Shown here: one piece after another, positions 45,384-56,165 of the stretch
Numbering within the stretch: position 1 is the first letter of the stretch
Layout of the letters: each line of letters starts with the position of its first letter
Assembly: GCA_963777095.1 (NCBI GenBank)
Contig: CAVZOY010000006.1
Span: 62,001-126,000, forward strand
Source of the DNA: CAVZOY01 sp963777095
Lineage (GTDB): Bacteria > Actinomycetota > Actinomycetes > Mycobacteriales > Geodermatophilaceae
Direction of reading: 5' to 3'
Length of the DNA stretch: 64,000 nucleotides
Translations under genes and position numbers: made by a program
The notes under the pieces: model-generated
Database searches by the model: none
Told to the model about the DNA's origin: nothing
Seen by the model: only the letters and a program-made list of their open reading frames with translations

Positions 45384-46606
45384 CGGCCGACGTCGGCCCG
45401 CAGCTCGGCGACCACCCGCGCCGGAGTCAGCGGCTCGTCGAGCAGCCGCACGAAGCGCTCGGCCACCGGCTGATCCGCCGGGCGTGCGGCCAGCCAGCGC
45501 GACAGCAGCTCGAAGCCCTCGACGTAGGTGGAGATGTAGGCACGCCACAGCGGGTGGGTCAGGAAGCGGAGCTGCTGGCGGGCGCGCTCCTCGCTGACCA
45601 GCGACCACCGCTTGACGTGCGCGACCACCTCGTCCTCGGAGGCGCCCCGGTCGTGCAGCAGCAGCGCGGCGTCCTGCCGGACCCGGCCCAGCGGGGCGGC
45701 GGCGATCGCGACGCGCTCGGACAGGTCGCCGTCCAGCCGCAGGCCCAGGTCGCCGAGGATCTCCTCGGCCCACCGCCCCCACCCGTCGCCGACCGAGGCC
45801 TCGACACCCAGGTCGGCCAGACCCTCCGCCATGAGGCACTCCGGCGTGTTGACCAGGAAGATCGTGTGCTCCGTACGCCCGGCCCGGTCGACCAGCCCCT
45901 GCTCCTTGCGGCAGTGCTCGGTGTGGTGGCCGGGGTAGGCCTCGTGCGCGACCAGGTGCGGCAGCCGGCCGAGCCGGTGCGGGAGGTCGGCGTTGATCGC
46001 GACCCGTGAGCGGAAGTCGCCCTCGTAGTAGTTGAAGCCCGACCACGGCTGGTCGGTGACCACCTCGTAGCGCACGGTCTCCACCTCGGGCAGGCCGTAC
46101 TGCCCCCGGACCAGGTCGCGCAGCGCGCTGGACAGCGCGTCCACCGCCTCGGCCAGCCGCTCCGGCGGGCACTCCTCCTGGCGGCGGTAGGTCTCGTACC
46201 GCTCGTCGAGCGGGCCGCTGCCGGGCAGGAGCGCGTCGAGCTCGGCGAGCGCGCCCGCGTACTCGTCGGGGTCGCCGAGCTCGGCGTCCACCTGGAAGTA
46301 GCTGCGCACCTCGTCGACGAACCCGACCGGCTCGCCGCTCATCGTGCGGGCGGTGCACTCCAGCCCGGTCAGCTGACCGCGGAGGAAGTCCGCCCGGTCC
46401 TCGGGCAGCTCGGCGGAGTCAAGCTCGGTGAGCAGGCCTCGCGCCTGGTCGCGCAGCTGCTGCGGCGTCGGCGCGGGCTCTGACTCGACCTCGGCGCGGA
46501 TCCGCGGGTCGCCGGTGAAGGCGTCGACGAAGCCCGACTCCAGCCGGTCGAAGCGCAGGCCCAGCCGGACGTACTCGAGCGGGAGGTCGACGGCGCGAGG
46601 CGGCAT
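45380..46606 (-). CDS. DUF885 family putative metallopeptidase
   Basis: 408 residues from ATG 46606 (MPPRAVDLPLEYVRLGLRFD). The zinc site HEAYPGHHTEHCRKEQG with the later Glu in ECLMAEGLADLGVEASVGDG is the DUF885 pattern (an HExxxxHH variant). C-terminal YISTYVEGFELLSRWLA is also typical. No signal peptide is visible, so it is likely cytoplasmic. The substrate is unknown. An in-frame start at 46666 would add 20 residues overlapping the gap to uppS. Confidence 0.88.
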   Translation of the reverse strand: MPPRAVDLPLEYVRLGLRFDRLESGFVDAFTGDPRIRAEVESEPAPTPQQLRDQARGLLTELDSAELPEDRADFLRGQLTGLECTARTMSGEPVGFVDEVRSYFQVDAELGDPDEYAGALAELDALLPGSGPLDERYETYRRQEECPPERLAEAVDALSSALRDLVRGQYGLPEVETVRYEVVTDQPWSGFNYYEGDFRSRVAINADLPHRLGRLPHLVAHEAYPGHHTEHCRKEQGLVDRAGRTEHTIFLVNTPECLMAEGLADLGVEASVGDGWGRWAEEILGDLGLRLDGDLSERVAIAAAPLGRVRQDAALLLHDRGASEDEVVAHVKRWSLVSEERARQQLRFLTHPLWRAYISTYVEGFELLSRWLAARPADQPVAERFVRLLDEPLTPARVVAELRADVGR

Positions 46607-46619
46607 GCCCGGCAGTCTC

Positions 46620-47399
46620 TCAGCCGCCGTAGCGCCGATGCCTCCGGGCGTAGTCCCTGAGAGCACGCAAGAAGTCCACCCGACGGAAGTCCGGCCAGTA
46701 GACGTCGGTGAAGTGGAACTCCGCGTTCGCCGTCTGCCACAGGAGGAAGCCCGACATCCGCTGCTCGCCGCTGGTGCGGATGATCAGGTCGGGATCTGGC
46801 TGGCCGCGGGTGTAGAGGTGCTCGGCGATGTGCTCGACGTCGAGCACCTCCACGAGCTCGTCCAGCGTGGTGCCGCGTTCGGCGTGCTCGGCGAGCAGCG
46901 ACCGGACGGCGTCGGCGATCTCGCGCCGCCCGCCGTAACCGACGGCGAGGTTGACCGTCGCCCCCGGACGGTCGCGGCTGTCCTCCTCGGCCTGCTTGAG
47001 GACGGCGACCGTCTCCGGCGGCAGCACCTCCGGCGCGCCCATCGAGCGGATCTGCCAGCGACGGCCCGGCGCGGAGAGGTCGACGGCGACGTCCTCGATG
47101 ATCCGCAGCAGCGCGTTCACCTCGGCCTCCGGACGGCGGAGGTTGTCGGTGGACAGCAGGAAGAGGGTGACCACCTCGACGCCGGCGTCGTCGCACCAGC
47201 CGAGCAGGTCGAGGATCTTCGCCGCGCCCCGCCGGTGCCCGTGGGCGACGTCCTCGAGGCCGATCGAGCGCGCCCACCGGCGGTTGCCGTCCATGATCAC
47301 ACCGACGTGACGGGGCAGGTCGGCGTCGGCCAGCGCGCGGGCGAGCCGGTGTTCGTAGACCTGGAGGACCGCTTCGCGGACCTTCTGGCGCGCCCCCAC
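46620..47399 (-). CDS. uppS: Isoprenyl (undecaprenyl/decaprenyl) diphosphate synthase family
   Basis: 259 residues from GTG 47399. HVGVIMDGNRRWARS carries the catalytic Asp, and RTSGEQRMSGFLLWQTANAE and FTDVYWPDFRR complete the cis-prenyltransferase signature. It makes cis-polyprenyl diphosphates for cell-wall lipid carriers, or a short-chain Z,E-farnesyl diphosphate as one of two such enzymes in actinobacteria. Chain length cannot be told from sequence by eye. Confidence 0.92.
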   Translation of the reverse strand: MGARQKVREAVLQVYEHRLARALADADLPRHVGVIMDGNRRWARSIGLEDVAHGHRRGAAKILDLLGWCDDAGVEVVTLFLLSTDNLRRPEAEVNALLRIIEDVAVDLSAPGRRWQIRSMGAPEVLPPETVAVLKQAEEDSRDRPGATVNLAVGYGGRREIADAVRSLLAEHAERGTTLDELVEVLDVEHIAEHLYTRGQPDPDLIIRTSGEQRMSGFLLWQTANAEFHFTDVYWPDFRRVDFLRALRDYARRHRRYGG

Positions 47400-47523
47400 G
47401 GGGTCACCCTAGGCCCCGCGTGCGCCACCCACCGTGCGCGCCCGGGGACGCCCGGCGCGGAGAACGGCGAGGTGTGACCGGCGTCCGGGTGCCGGGCAAC
47501 CTACGGGACCGTAACCTCGGTGC

Positions 47524-48339
47524 ATGAACCCTGCGAGCGACGACGGCGAGCCCGTCCGGGTCGAAGCCGACGGGGCCGAGATCGAAGCTCCGCGCGGTCA
47601 GGCCATGGCCGCGGTCCTCGACGAGGGCGAGCGGGTCGAGCACACCTGGACGGCGGACGACTTCGCCGACAGCGACTGGGAGCACCCCGACACCCGTCCC
47701 CGCATGCGCGGCTGGCTGCACCTGGTCGCCTTCTTCACGTCGATCGTCGCGGGTGGGGTCCTGATCCCGCTGGCGTCGGTGCTCGGCGCCCGGGCCGGGT
47801 TCTCCGTGGCGCTCTACTGCCTCACCATCTGCGGTCTCTTCGGTGTCAGCGCGCTCTACCACCGGCGACGCTGGTCACCGCGCGCCTGGAAGACCATGAA
47901 GCGGCTCGACCACTCGATGATCTTCCTCTTCATCGCGGGCACCTACACGCCCTTCACGCTGCTGTCCGTCGAGCAGCCGTTCGGCGCCTGGCTGCTCGTC
48001 GGCGTCTGGACGGCGGCCCTCGCCGGGGTCGCGCTCAAGCTCGTCTGGCCGACGGCACCGCGCTGGCTCGGCACGTCGCTCTACATCGGCCTCGGCTGGG
48101 TCGCCGTCTTCGTGCTCGGCGACATCCTGCGGATCGGCGGGGTCACGGTCGTGGTGCTGCTCGGCGTCGGCGGCCTGCTCTACACGATCGGCGGCGTCGC
48201 CTACGCGGCCAAGCGGCCCAACCCGTGGCCGGGCACCTTCGGCTACCACGAGGTGTTCCACGCGATGACGGTCGTCGCGGCGCTGTGCCACTACATCGCG
48301 GTCTACTTCGCGATGTACGGGTCGCCCTACGTCGGCTGA
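47524..48339 (+). CDS. Hemolysin III (YqfA/PAQR) family membrane protein
   Basis: 271 residues. A ~60-residue acidic cytoplasmic N-terminus precedes seven membrane segments. The PAQR metal-site motifs are present: SALYHRRRW with Asp in RLDHSMIFLFIAGTYTPF, and the C-terminal YHEVFHAMTVVAALCHYIAV. The biochemical role of this family in bacteria is uncertain despite the name. ATG 47524 follows a short gap and is divergent from uppS. Confidence 0.92.
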   Translation: MNPASDDGEPVRVEADGAEIEAPRGQAMAAVLDEGERVEHTWTADDFADSDWEHPDTRPRMRGWLHLVAFFTSIVAGGVLIPLASVLGARAGFSVALYCLTICGLFGVSALYHRRRWSPRAWKTMKRLDHSMIFLFIAGTYTPFTLLSVEQPFGAWLLVGVWTAALAGVALKLVWPTAPRWLGTSLYIGLGWVAVFVLGDILRIGGVTVVVLLGVGGLLYTIGGVAYAAKRPNPWPGTFGYHEVFHAMTVVAALCHYIAVYFAMYGSPYVG

Positions 48340-49593
48340 TCAGGCCGCGAACATCGGCGTCTCGTCGAACCGGGACGACACCCGGCCCGCCAAGCGCCAG
48401 GCCCGGGCGACGACGTCCCGGTCCTCCTCGGTCACGAGGTTGCCCATGACCCGCAGCGCGACGGTCATCAGGGCGCGGGACCGCATGCCGACCGGGCCGG
48501 CGGCCGGCAGGAACCGTGGCACGGTCAGCAGCCCGGCGAGCCGGCGCGCGATGGAGAACGCCTCCCCGTAGTGCCGGCGGAGCGTCTCCGGCCACACAAC
48601 CGACAAGTCGTCCTCGCCGAGCAGCGCGACCACCTCGCGGCCGGTCTCGAGCCCGTAGTCGATGCCCTCGCCGTTGAGCGGGTTCACGCAGCCGGCGGCG
48701 TCGCCGACCAGCGCCCAGTTGCGGCCGGCGACTCCGGAGACGGCCCCGCCCATGGGCAGCAGCGCGGACGCCGGTGCGCGCACCGGGCCCTCCAGCTGCC
48801 ACTCCTCGCGGCGGGCCTCGGCGTAGGCCTCCATCAGCGCCTTCAGCTGCACCCCGGCCGGACGCCGGGACGTCGCCAGCGTTCCGACCCCGATGTTGAT
48901 CTCCCCCGACTCGGCGCCGAGCGGGAAGACCCAGCCGTAGCCGGACAGCAGCTCCCCGTCGACGTCGCGCAGTTCGAGGTGCGAGGAGATCCACTCGTCG
49001 TCGCTGCGCCCCGAGCGCACGTACCCCCGGGCTGCGACGCCGTAGGCGGTGTCCCGGTGCCATTCCCGGCCGAGCACCCGACCCAGCGGCGAGCGCGCGC
49101 CGTCGGCCACCACGAGCGAGCTGCAGCGGGTGGTCCACCGCTCGCCGTCCGCGCCCGCGAAGACGACGCCGGTGACACGGTCGCCGTCCCGCTCGACGTC
49201 GACGGCCTTGGCGCCCTCCATCGGGACGGCGCCGTCGGCGAGGGCGACCCCGCGGATGCGGTCGTCGAGCTCGGTGCGCGGCACCGCGCCGCCGTGGTCG
49301 GGCAGCGACCCGCCGGGCCAGGGCAGCAGCAGCGTCTGGCCGAAGCCGGCGGCGCGCAGGCCACGGTTGCGCGCCCGCCCGCGCACCCAGTCGCCCAGGC
49401 CCAGCTCGTCGAGCTCGGCGATCGCGCGCGGGGTCAGCCCGTCGCCGCAGGCCTTGTCGCGCGGGAAGACGGCGGCGTCCGCGAGGACGACGTCGCGCCC
49501 GGCGCGCGCTGCCCACGCGGCGGCCGCCGAACCGGCCGGCCCCGCCCCGACCACGAGGACGTCGGCGGCGGCGGGGGCGGCAGGACTCGGCAC
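48340..49593 (-). CDS. Geranylgeranyl reductase family FAD-dependent oxidoreductase
   Basis: 417 residues. An N-terminal FAD Rossmann motif VLVVGAGPAGSAAAAWAARA, then PRDKACGDGLTPRA and the second FAD motif WALVGDAAGCVNPLNGEGID-YGLETGREV. Actinobacterial members saturate isoprenoid chains; MenJ acts on menaquinone. That makes a quinone or polyprenyl reductase likely, in keeping with the nearby prenyl transferase. GTG 49593. Confidence 0.9.
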   Translation of the reverse strand: MPSPAAPAAADVLVVGAGPAGSAAAAWAARAGRDVVLADAAVFPRDKACGDGLTPRAIAELDELGLGDWVRGRARNRGLRAAGFGQTLLLPWPGGSLPDHGGAVPRTELDDRIRGVALADGAVPMEGAKAVDVERDGDRVTGVVFAGADGERWTTRCSSLVVADGARSPLGRVLGREWHRDTAYGVAARGYVRSGRSDDEWISSHLELRDVDGELLSGYGWVFPLGAESGEINIGVGTLATSRRPAGVQLKALMEAYAEARREEWQLEGPVRAPASALLPMGGAVSGVAGRNWALVGDAAGCVNPLNGEGIDYGLETGREVVALLGEDDLSVVWPETLRRHYGEAFSIARRLAGLLTVPRFLPAAGPVGMRSRALMTVALRVMGNLVTEEDRDVVARAWRLAGRVSSRFDETPMFAA

Positions 49594-49635
49594 GACGCCC
49601 AGTGTCCCAGGTGGCCGCGCAGGTCAGCCGGACAC

Positions 49636-50238
49636 TCAGACGTGGGGCCCGCGCGCCCTGACCTCCTCCACCGACGCCATCGCGTCGCGCAGCTCGGTCA
49701 GCCATTCGTCGGCGTGCTGCCCGACCAGGCGCACAGCCCAGACGAGCGCCTCCGAGCGCGACCTGGCGACGCCCGCGTCGACGAGGGTGTCGAGCACCAG
49801 CCGCTCGGGCTGGCGGAGGCGGGTCATCACCGGCACGGACAGGTTGGTGAACAGCTCGCGGACGTCGCCGCAGGCGGCGCCCCAGGCCACCGAGCGGCCG
49901 TACCGCTCCTGCGCCGCGTCGGCGATGGCCATGCGCTGCTCGCGGGTCTCCTCGCGGAACCGGCCGATCCGCCCGGCGCGTGCCGCGGCCGGATCGCCCT
50001 CACCCGCGTCGGGCTCGGGCAGCGTGCCGACGACGGTGATCTCGTCGCGGTCCAGCAGCAGCTCGACCGGGCCGGTGAACCAGTCGTCGGGCAGCCGGCC
50101 GGCGAACCAGCCGGCCACCTCGGTGCGGTCGACCGGCGGCGGCGCCTCCTGGCCGCGGCCGCGGGGCCCCCAGCCCCGGCCGAACCCGCGACCACGGTCC
50201 CGGGCGAAGGGTGCGTCGGAGAATCGATGGCTGTGCAC
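49636..50238 (-). CDS. Actinobacterial conserved protein with ribbon-helix-helix-like C-terminus
   Basis: 200 residues from GTG 50238. A Gly/Arg-rich start (RDRGRGFGRGWGPRGRGQ) leads to a conserved core (VAGWFAGRLPDDWFTGPVEL, LLDRDEITVVGTLPEP). The C-terminal LRQPERLVLDTLVDAGVARS-RSEALVWAVRLVGQ reads like a CopG/RHH DNA-binding or dimerisation segment. Function unknown. An inverted repeat upstream (50270-50284) could be its own operator. Confidence 0.7.
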   Translation of the reverse strand: MHSHRFSDAPFARDRGRGFGRGWGPRGRGQEAPPPVDRTEVAGWFAGRLPDDWFTGPVELLLDRDEITVVGTLPEPDAGEGDPAAARAGRIGRFREETREQRMAIADAAQERYGRSVAWGAACGDVRELFTNLSVPVMTRLRQPERLVLDTLVDAGVARSRSEALVWAVRLVGQHADEWLTELRDAMASVEEVRARGPHV

Positions 50239-50263
50239 GGCGGCCTCCCATGGCAGCGGTTGA

Positions 50264-50284
50264 TTACACGCTTACACGGTAAGC
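50264..50284. promoter_or_regulatory. Candidate operator upstream of the RHH-like gene
   Basis: GCTTAC-ACG-GTAAGC (50270-50284) is a perfect 6-bp inverted repeat, overlapping a direct repeat TTACAC at 50264-50269 and 50272-50277. It lies about 30 bases upstream of the GTG at 50238. Confidence 0.5.
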
Positions 50285-50293
50285 CCGGAGGGG

Positions 50294-52309
<2,016 letters not shown>

Positions 52310-52327
52310 GCCGCCCTACCTACCCGT

Positions 52328-52864
52328 TCAGTCGACCTGACGCTCGGGGGGCAGCCGGCCACCCTCGCCCTCGTCGGGCTCCCGCTCCTTGCGGCGCAGC
52401 AGGAAGGAGGTCACCCCGAGGAACAGGACGAGGACGCCGAGCACGGCGATCTCGACCATGCGGTCGGTGAACTCGGCGCCGTTGCCGACCTCCTTGGCGG
52501 CCTCGACGGAGAGCACCACGATCTCCTTGATCGAGGCGATGATGCCCACGAGCAGGAACGGCTCGGCGAGGAGTTCGCGCTTCTGGACCGTGGAACGGAC
52601 GGCGAAGAGCAGCTCGACCACGATGAAGACCAGCAGCAGGATGTCCAGCACATCGAGCACCGGCTGCTCGGAGAAGTCCGAGAGCAGGCCGAGGGCGGTC
52701 TTCCCGGCCAGCGCCAGGCACACCAGCGCCGTGCCCACCAGGAACGCCGCGATCCCGCCGTAGACGATGTTCTCGGCGACCTCGAGCGCGCGGGTCGTGC
52801 TGCGGCTCAGGCCCCCGGTCGGGTCGTCGTCCTCGGACTCGTCGGCGCGGGAGCGAGGGGGCAT
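52328..52864 (-). CDS. PsiE family phosphate-starvation-inducible membrane protein
   Basis: 178 residues from ATG 52864. Four membrane segments (VYGGIAAFLVGTALVCLALA; LDILLLVFIVVELLFAVRST; EPFLLVGIIASIKEIVVLSV; IAVLGVLVLFLGVTSFLLRR) with charged termini match PsiE. The role is unknown beyond induction by phosphate limitation in E. coli. The DUF255 gene follows 18 bases downstream. Confidence 0.85.
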   Translation of the reverse strand: MPPRSRADESEDDDPTGGLSRSTTRALEVAENIVYGGIAAFLVGTALVCLALAGKTALGLLSDFSEQPVLDVLDILLLVFIVVELLFAVRSTVQKRELLAEPFLLVGIIASIKEIVVLSVEAAKEVGNGAEFTDRMVEIAVLGVLVLFLGVTSFLLRRKEREPDEGEGGRLPPERQVD

Positions 52865-53015
52865 GCGCACATCCTGGCCGACGGGGCGGCCGGGCGGGTT
52901 CGGCGTCGGCACAGTTGACCCGCTCGGGTGCCCTCCGGCCGAGGCGATGCGCCAGAAGCGATGGACACCCGATAGCACAGATTGTCGTCTCGTTGCGTGA
53001 GCGACACGCTGCTGA

Positions 53016-53032
53016 TTGGCAATCGTTGTCAA
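53016..53032. promoter_or_regulatory. Candidate Fur/Zur-type operator
   Basis: TTGGCAA-TCG-TTGTCAA is a 17-base inverted repeat with one mismatch per arm. TGGCAATCGTTGTCA matches 10 of 15 positions of the mycobacterial Zur-type box TGAAAATGATTTTCA as I recall it. It lies between psiE (start 52864) and the secreted protein gene (start 53144). Confidence 0.4.
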
Positions 53033-53143
53033 CGGGAGTGGCTGAGCTTCGGCTAGTGCGGACGTCGCGAGGCCTGTCGATCGCGAACGTGTCGGCGCAC
53101 ATTGACGTCGCGCCGCCCGGCGCCCCACCCCCGGAGGTTCGCC

Positions 53144-53710
53144 ATGACCCGCTCTCCTCTCCGACTGCTCGTCGCGGCCATCGCGACGGCCCTCGGCCTG
53201 GTCCTCCTCGCCCCGGCCGGCCCGGCCGCGGCGGCCTACTGCGGAATCACCTGGGGGTCGCTCGCCAAGAGCGGCACACATGACCCGGGCGGCGACACGC
53301 TGCGCAACGTGCGGGCCGGGCAGCACACCTGCTACGACCGGCTGGTCATCGACCTGGCGCACGCCCCGCGCTTCAGCGCCTACTCGGTGCGGTACAGCAC
53401 GGTCGAGCAGCCGGGCTCCGGGACGGCGATCCCGCTGCGCGGCGCGGCCGACCTGGAGATCGTGCTGCAGACGCATGCGTACGACTCCGTCGGCCGGCCC
53501 ACCTACGACCCCGCGAGGGACAGCGAGGCCGTGAACGTGACCGGGTTCCGCACCTTCCGCCAGGTCGCGTGGGCCGGCTCCTACGAGGGCTCGTCCACGA
53601 TCGGGCTCGGCGTCCGCGCCCGGCTGCCCTTCCGGGTCACGGTCCTGGCCGGCGCCCCCGGCCACACCGACGGTGCCCGCGTGATCGTCGACGTGGCGCA
53701 CGCCTGGTGA
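53144..53710 (+). CDS. Secreted AMIN-like domain protein
   Basis: 188 residues. ATG 53144, a signal peptide at 1-30 (LLVAAIATALGLVLLAPAGP, cleavage near AAAAYC). The mature part has CGITWGSLAK, RAGQHTCYDRLVIDLAHAPR and an all-beta body ending GARVIVDVAHAW, the AMIN-like fold seen in actinobacterial secreted proteins. Two Cys could form a disulfide. Function unknown. A possible Fur-family operator lies upstream and a two-way terminator follows. Confidence 0.82.
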   Translation: MTRSPLRLLVAAIATALGLVLLAPAGPAAAAYCGITWGSLAKSGTHDPGGDTLRNVRAGQHTCYDRLVIDLAHAPRFSAYSVRYSTVEQPGSGTAIPLRGAADLEIVLQTHAYDSVGRPTYDPARDSEAVNVTGFRTFRQVAWAGSYEGSSTIGLGVRARLPFRVTVLAGAPGHTDGARVIVDVAHAW

Positions 53711-53726
53711 CCTGACCGCACGACAC

Positions 53727-53762
53727 GACGGGCGCCGTCCCCTGGTGGGGGCGGCGCCCGTC
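53727..53762. terminator. Bidirectional terminator
   Basis: GACGGGCGCCGTCCCC (53727-53742) pairs with GGGGGCGGCGCCCGTC (53747-53762) at 15 of 16 positions with loop TGGT, between convergent genes. Confidence 0.8.
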
Positions 53763-53774
53763 CGTGTCAGCGGG

Positions 53775-54086
53775 TCAGGAGCCGGCCGAATCGTCCGGAC
53801 GGCGCTCGGTGCGCGGCGGCTCGATGGCCCGCGGCGCACGGCGCAGCTGGTCGAGCAGCTGCTGACCGGGCGGATCCACCAGCTCCGCCGGGGTGTCGGG
53901 GACGACGACCCGAGACCGGTCCGCCTCGTCGAAGCTGGCGGGGATGCGCTTGAGGTGCCGGCTCATCGACTTGACCAGCAGGACGATCGCGATCGCGAGC
54001 AGCACGGTGAGCAGCAGGCCGAGCGGACCGGCCTTGCCGACGTCCTCGGGCAGCTGCTGGGCCACCGTCAGTCCCAGCTCGTTCAT
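53775..54086 (-). CDS. Small single-pass membrane protein downstream of mca
   Basis: 103 residues. ATG 54086 overlaps the mca stop (ATGA). One membrane segment at about 22-40 (PLGLLLTVLLAIAIVLLVKS) follows a short outside part. A basic and Pro-rich cytoplasmic tail (MSRHLKRIPASFDEADRSRV) ends the protein. The coupling with mca is widespread in actinobacteria, but I know no function. Confidence 0.8.
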   Translation of the reverse strand: MNELGLTVAQQLPEDVGKAGPLGLLLTVLLAIAIVLLVKSMSRHLKRIPASFDEADRSRVVVPDTPAELVDPPGQQLLDQLRRAPRAIEPPRTERRPDDSAGS

Positions 54087-54970
54087 CGGACGCCCACCTC
54101 GCTGCGGATCCCGGCGAACAGATCGTCCTCCGGCATCGTCGTGTCCACCAGCGTCCGGGCCAGCTCGTAGTCCTCGGTCGGCCAGATCTGCTGCTGGGTC
54201 TCCACCGGGCAGGCGAACCACCGGCCCTCGGGGTCGATCTGCGTGGCGTGCGCGATGAGCGCGGCATCCCGTACCGGGAAGAACTCGCCGCAGGGGACGC
54301 GGGTGGTGACCCGGTGCGAGATGTCCCACTCGGGATCCCAGTTCTCCAGCCACTCCGCGTACGGCGACTCCGCGCCGCCGGCCAGGATCGCCTCGTGCAG
54401 CGCCTTGGTCCGGGGCAGCGTGAAGCTCATGTGGTAGTAGAGCTTGCTGGGCTGCCAGGGCTCACCGAGGTCGCGGTAGCGGTCGGGATCGCCGGCAGCC
54501 TCGAACGCGTGCACGGAGATCTCGTGGGTCTTGATGTGGTCGGGGTGCGGATAGCCGCCGCGCTCGTCGTAGGTGGTGATCACCTGAGGCCGGAAGCTGC
54601 GGATCAGTTCGACCAGCGGAGCGGCGGCCTCCTCGAGCGGGGCCAGCGCGAAGCAGCCCTCCGGCAGCGGCGGGAGCGGGTCGCCTTCGGGCAGGCCCGA
54701 GTCGACGAAGCCCAGGAACTCCTGCTCGACGCCCAGGATCGCGCGAGCGCGAGCCATCTCCTCCACGCGGATCTGCGGCAGCCGCTCCCACACCTCGGGG
54801 CGGTCCATCGCCGGGTTGAGCACGGACCCGCGCTCACCACCGGTGCAGGTGGCCACCATCACGCGGGCGCCCTCGGCGACGTACTTCGCCATCGTGGCGG
54901 CGCCCTTGCTCGACTCGTCGTCCGGATGGGCGTGGACGGCGAGCATGCGCAGCTGGTCAGGTGCGGTCAC
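54083..54970 (-). CDS. mca: Mycothiol S-conjugate amidase
   Basis: 295 residues from GTG 54970 (VTAPDQLRMLAVHAHPDDES). Zinc ligands are in HAHPDDES and YPHPDHIKTHE, the MshB/Mca pattern. LENWDPEWDISHRVTTRVPC and the length favour Mca over MshB. It cleaves mycothiol conjugates for detoxification and so places the organism among mycothiol-making actinobacteria. A 296-base gap separates it from divergent greA. I see no clear promoter there beyond GC-rich hairpins near 55080-55105. Confidence 0.93.
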   Translation of the reverse strand: MTAPDQLRMLAVHAHPDDESSKGAATMAKYVAEGARVMVATCTGGERGSVLNPAMDRPEVWERLPQIRVEEMARARAILGVEQEFLGFVDSGLPEGDPLPPLPEGCFALAPLEEAAAPLVELIRSFRPQVITTYDERGGYPHPDHIKTHEISVHAFEAAGDPDRYRDLGEPWQPSKLYYHMSFTLPRTKALHEAILAGGAESPYAEWLENWDPEWDISHRVTTRVPCGEFFPVRDAALIAHATQIDPEGRWFACPVETQQQIWPTEDYELARTLVDTTMPEDDLFAGIRSEVGVR

Positions 54971-55266
54971 GCAGGCATTGTCCACCGCGCCCGGACCGGT
55001 CCGACGACCCTCGCTCCGGGGGGTGCGCGAGGTCACTCCCCCACCCGTGCCGCACGACGGGACGGAGGTGTTCCTGCTGCACGGGCGGCGGCCCGCCCTT
55101 TCGGGGGAAAACACCCCATCTCCACCGACACCGTCCGGTACGGTTCCGCTTTCCCGGGCGCCAGTGCGACCCGTGACACCGGCATCGCCGCCGGTGTTAG
55201 CTTGGCCGGATCGATCCACGTCGCCCTCGTCCGGGGACGGCGACCCGAAGTGCAGGAGTTCCACTC

Positions 55267-55770
55267 GTGTCCACCCCCACCGACGAGCAGGACCAGGGCG
55301 TCTGGCTGACCCAGGAGGCCCACGACCGGCTGAAGGCCGAGCTCGAGCAGTTGGTGGCTGGGCGTCCGGCGATGTCCGCCGAGATCAACGCCCGCCGCGA
55401 GGAGGGCGACCTGCGCGAGAACGGCGGGTACCACGCGGCCAAGGACGAGCAGGGCAAGCAGGAGGCCCGCATCCGGCAGCTCGCCGACCTGCTGCGCAAG
55501 GCGCGCGTCGGCGAGGCACCGAAGACCGCGACGAGTGCGGTCACCGGCACGGTCATCACCGTCAAGTTCGCCGGCGACGACGACACCGAGAAGTTCCTTC
55601 TCGGCTCCCGCGAGATCGCCGGGACGACGGGCCTGACGGTCTACTCCCCCGAGTCCGCCCTCGGCGCGGCGATCATGGGCGCGAAGCCCGGCGCCACGGT
55701 GACCTACCAGGCGCCCAACGGCCGCGACATCACCGTCGAGGTCGTCGCCGTCGAGCCGTTCGTCCCCTGA
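55267..55770 (+). CDS. greA: Transcription elongation factor GreA
   Basis: 167 residues from GTG 55267 with AGGAG upstream. The N-terminal coiled coil (WLTQEAHDRLKAELEQLVAG; REEGDLRENGGYHAAKDEQG with the acidic tip) and the C-terminal FKBP-like domain (YSPESALGAAIMGAKPGATV) are complete. It rescues backtracked RNA polymerase. Confidence 0.96.
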   Translation: MSTPTDEQDQGVWLTQEAHDRLKAELEQLVAGRPAMSAEINARREEGDLRENGGYHAAKDEQGKQEARIRQLADLLRKARVGEAPKTATSAVTGTVITVKFAGDDDTEKFLLGSREIAGTTGLTVYSPESALGAAIMGAKPGATVTYQAPNGRDITVEVVAVEPFVP

Positions 55771-55778
55771 CCGGACCG

Positions 55779-56102
55779 ATGGCGGTCCGCTCGCGGCGGG
55801 CGGAGAACACCGGCTTCACCTGCGTGCACTGTGCGGCCGCGGTGCCGGCCAGCAGCGACGGGCACTACCGCAACCACTGCCCTGTGTGCCTCTGGTCGCT
55901 GCACGTCGACGACCTGCCCGGCGACCGCTCGAGCGAGTGCCGCTCCCCCATGGAGCCGATCGGGCTGGTCGAGAAGTCGGGCAAGGGCTGGCAGATCGTG
56001 CACCGCTGCACGGTGTGCGGCCACCGCCAGCCCAACCGGCTGGTCCGGGACGGCGACGCCCCCGACGACCTCGACGAGGTGCTCGCCCTCCCCTGGCTGT
56101 GA
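55779..56102 (+). CDS. RNHCP domain protein
   Basis: 107 residues from ATG 55779, 8 bases after greA. ENTGFTCVHC, GHYRNHCPVCLWSLHVDD and HRCTVCGHRQPNRLVRD give the zinc-ribbon Cys pairs and the eponymous RNHCP motif. Function unknown. It is probably cotranscribed with greA. A hairpin follows. Confidence 0.9.
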   Translation: MAVRSRRAENTGFTCVHCAAAVPASSDGHYRNHCPVCLWSLHVDDLPGDRSSECRSPMEPIGLVEKSGKGWQIVHRCTVCGHRQPNRLVRDGDAPDDLDEVLALPWL

Positions 56103-56109
56103 AAGAGGA

Positions 56110-56158
56110 CCCCGTCCTCCTCACCCCTCGCAAGCTCGGGGCGAGCCTCTGGACGGGG
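56110..56158. terminator. Terminator between convergent RNHCP and DrrB genes
   Basis: CCCCGTCC (56110-56117) pairs with GGACGGGG (56151-56158). An inner stem CTCACCCC / CGGGGCGAG extends it. Confidence 0.65.
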
Positions 56159-56165
56159 CCATCGA

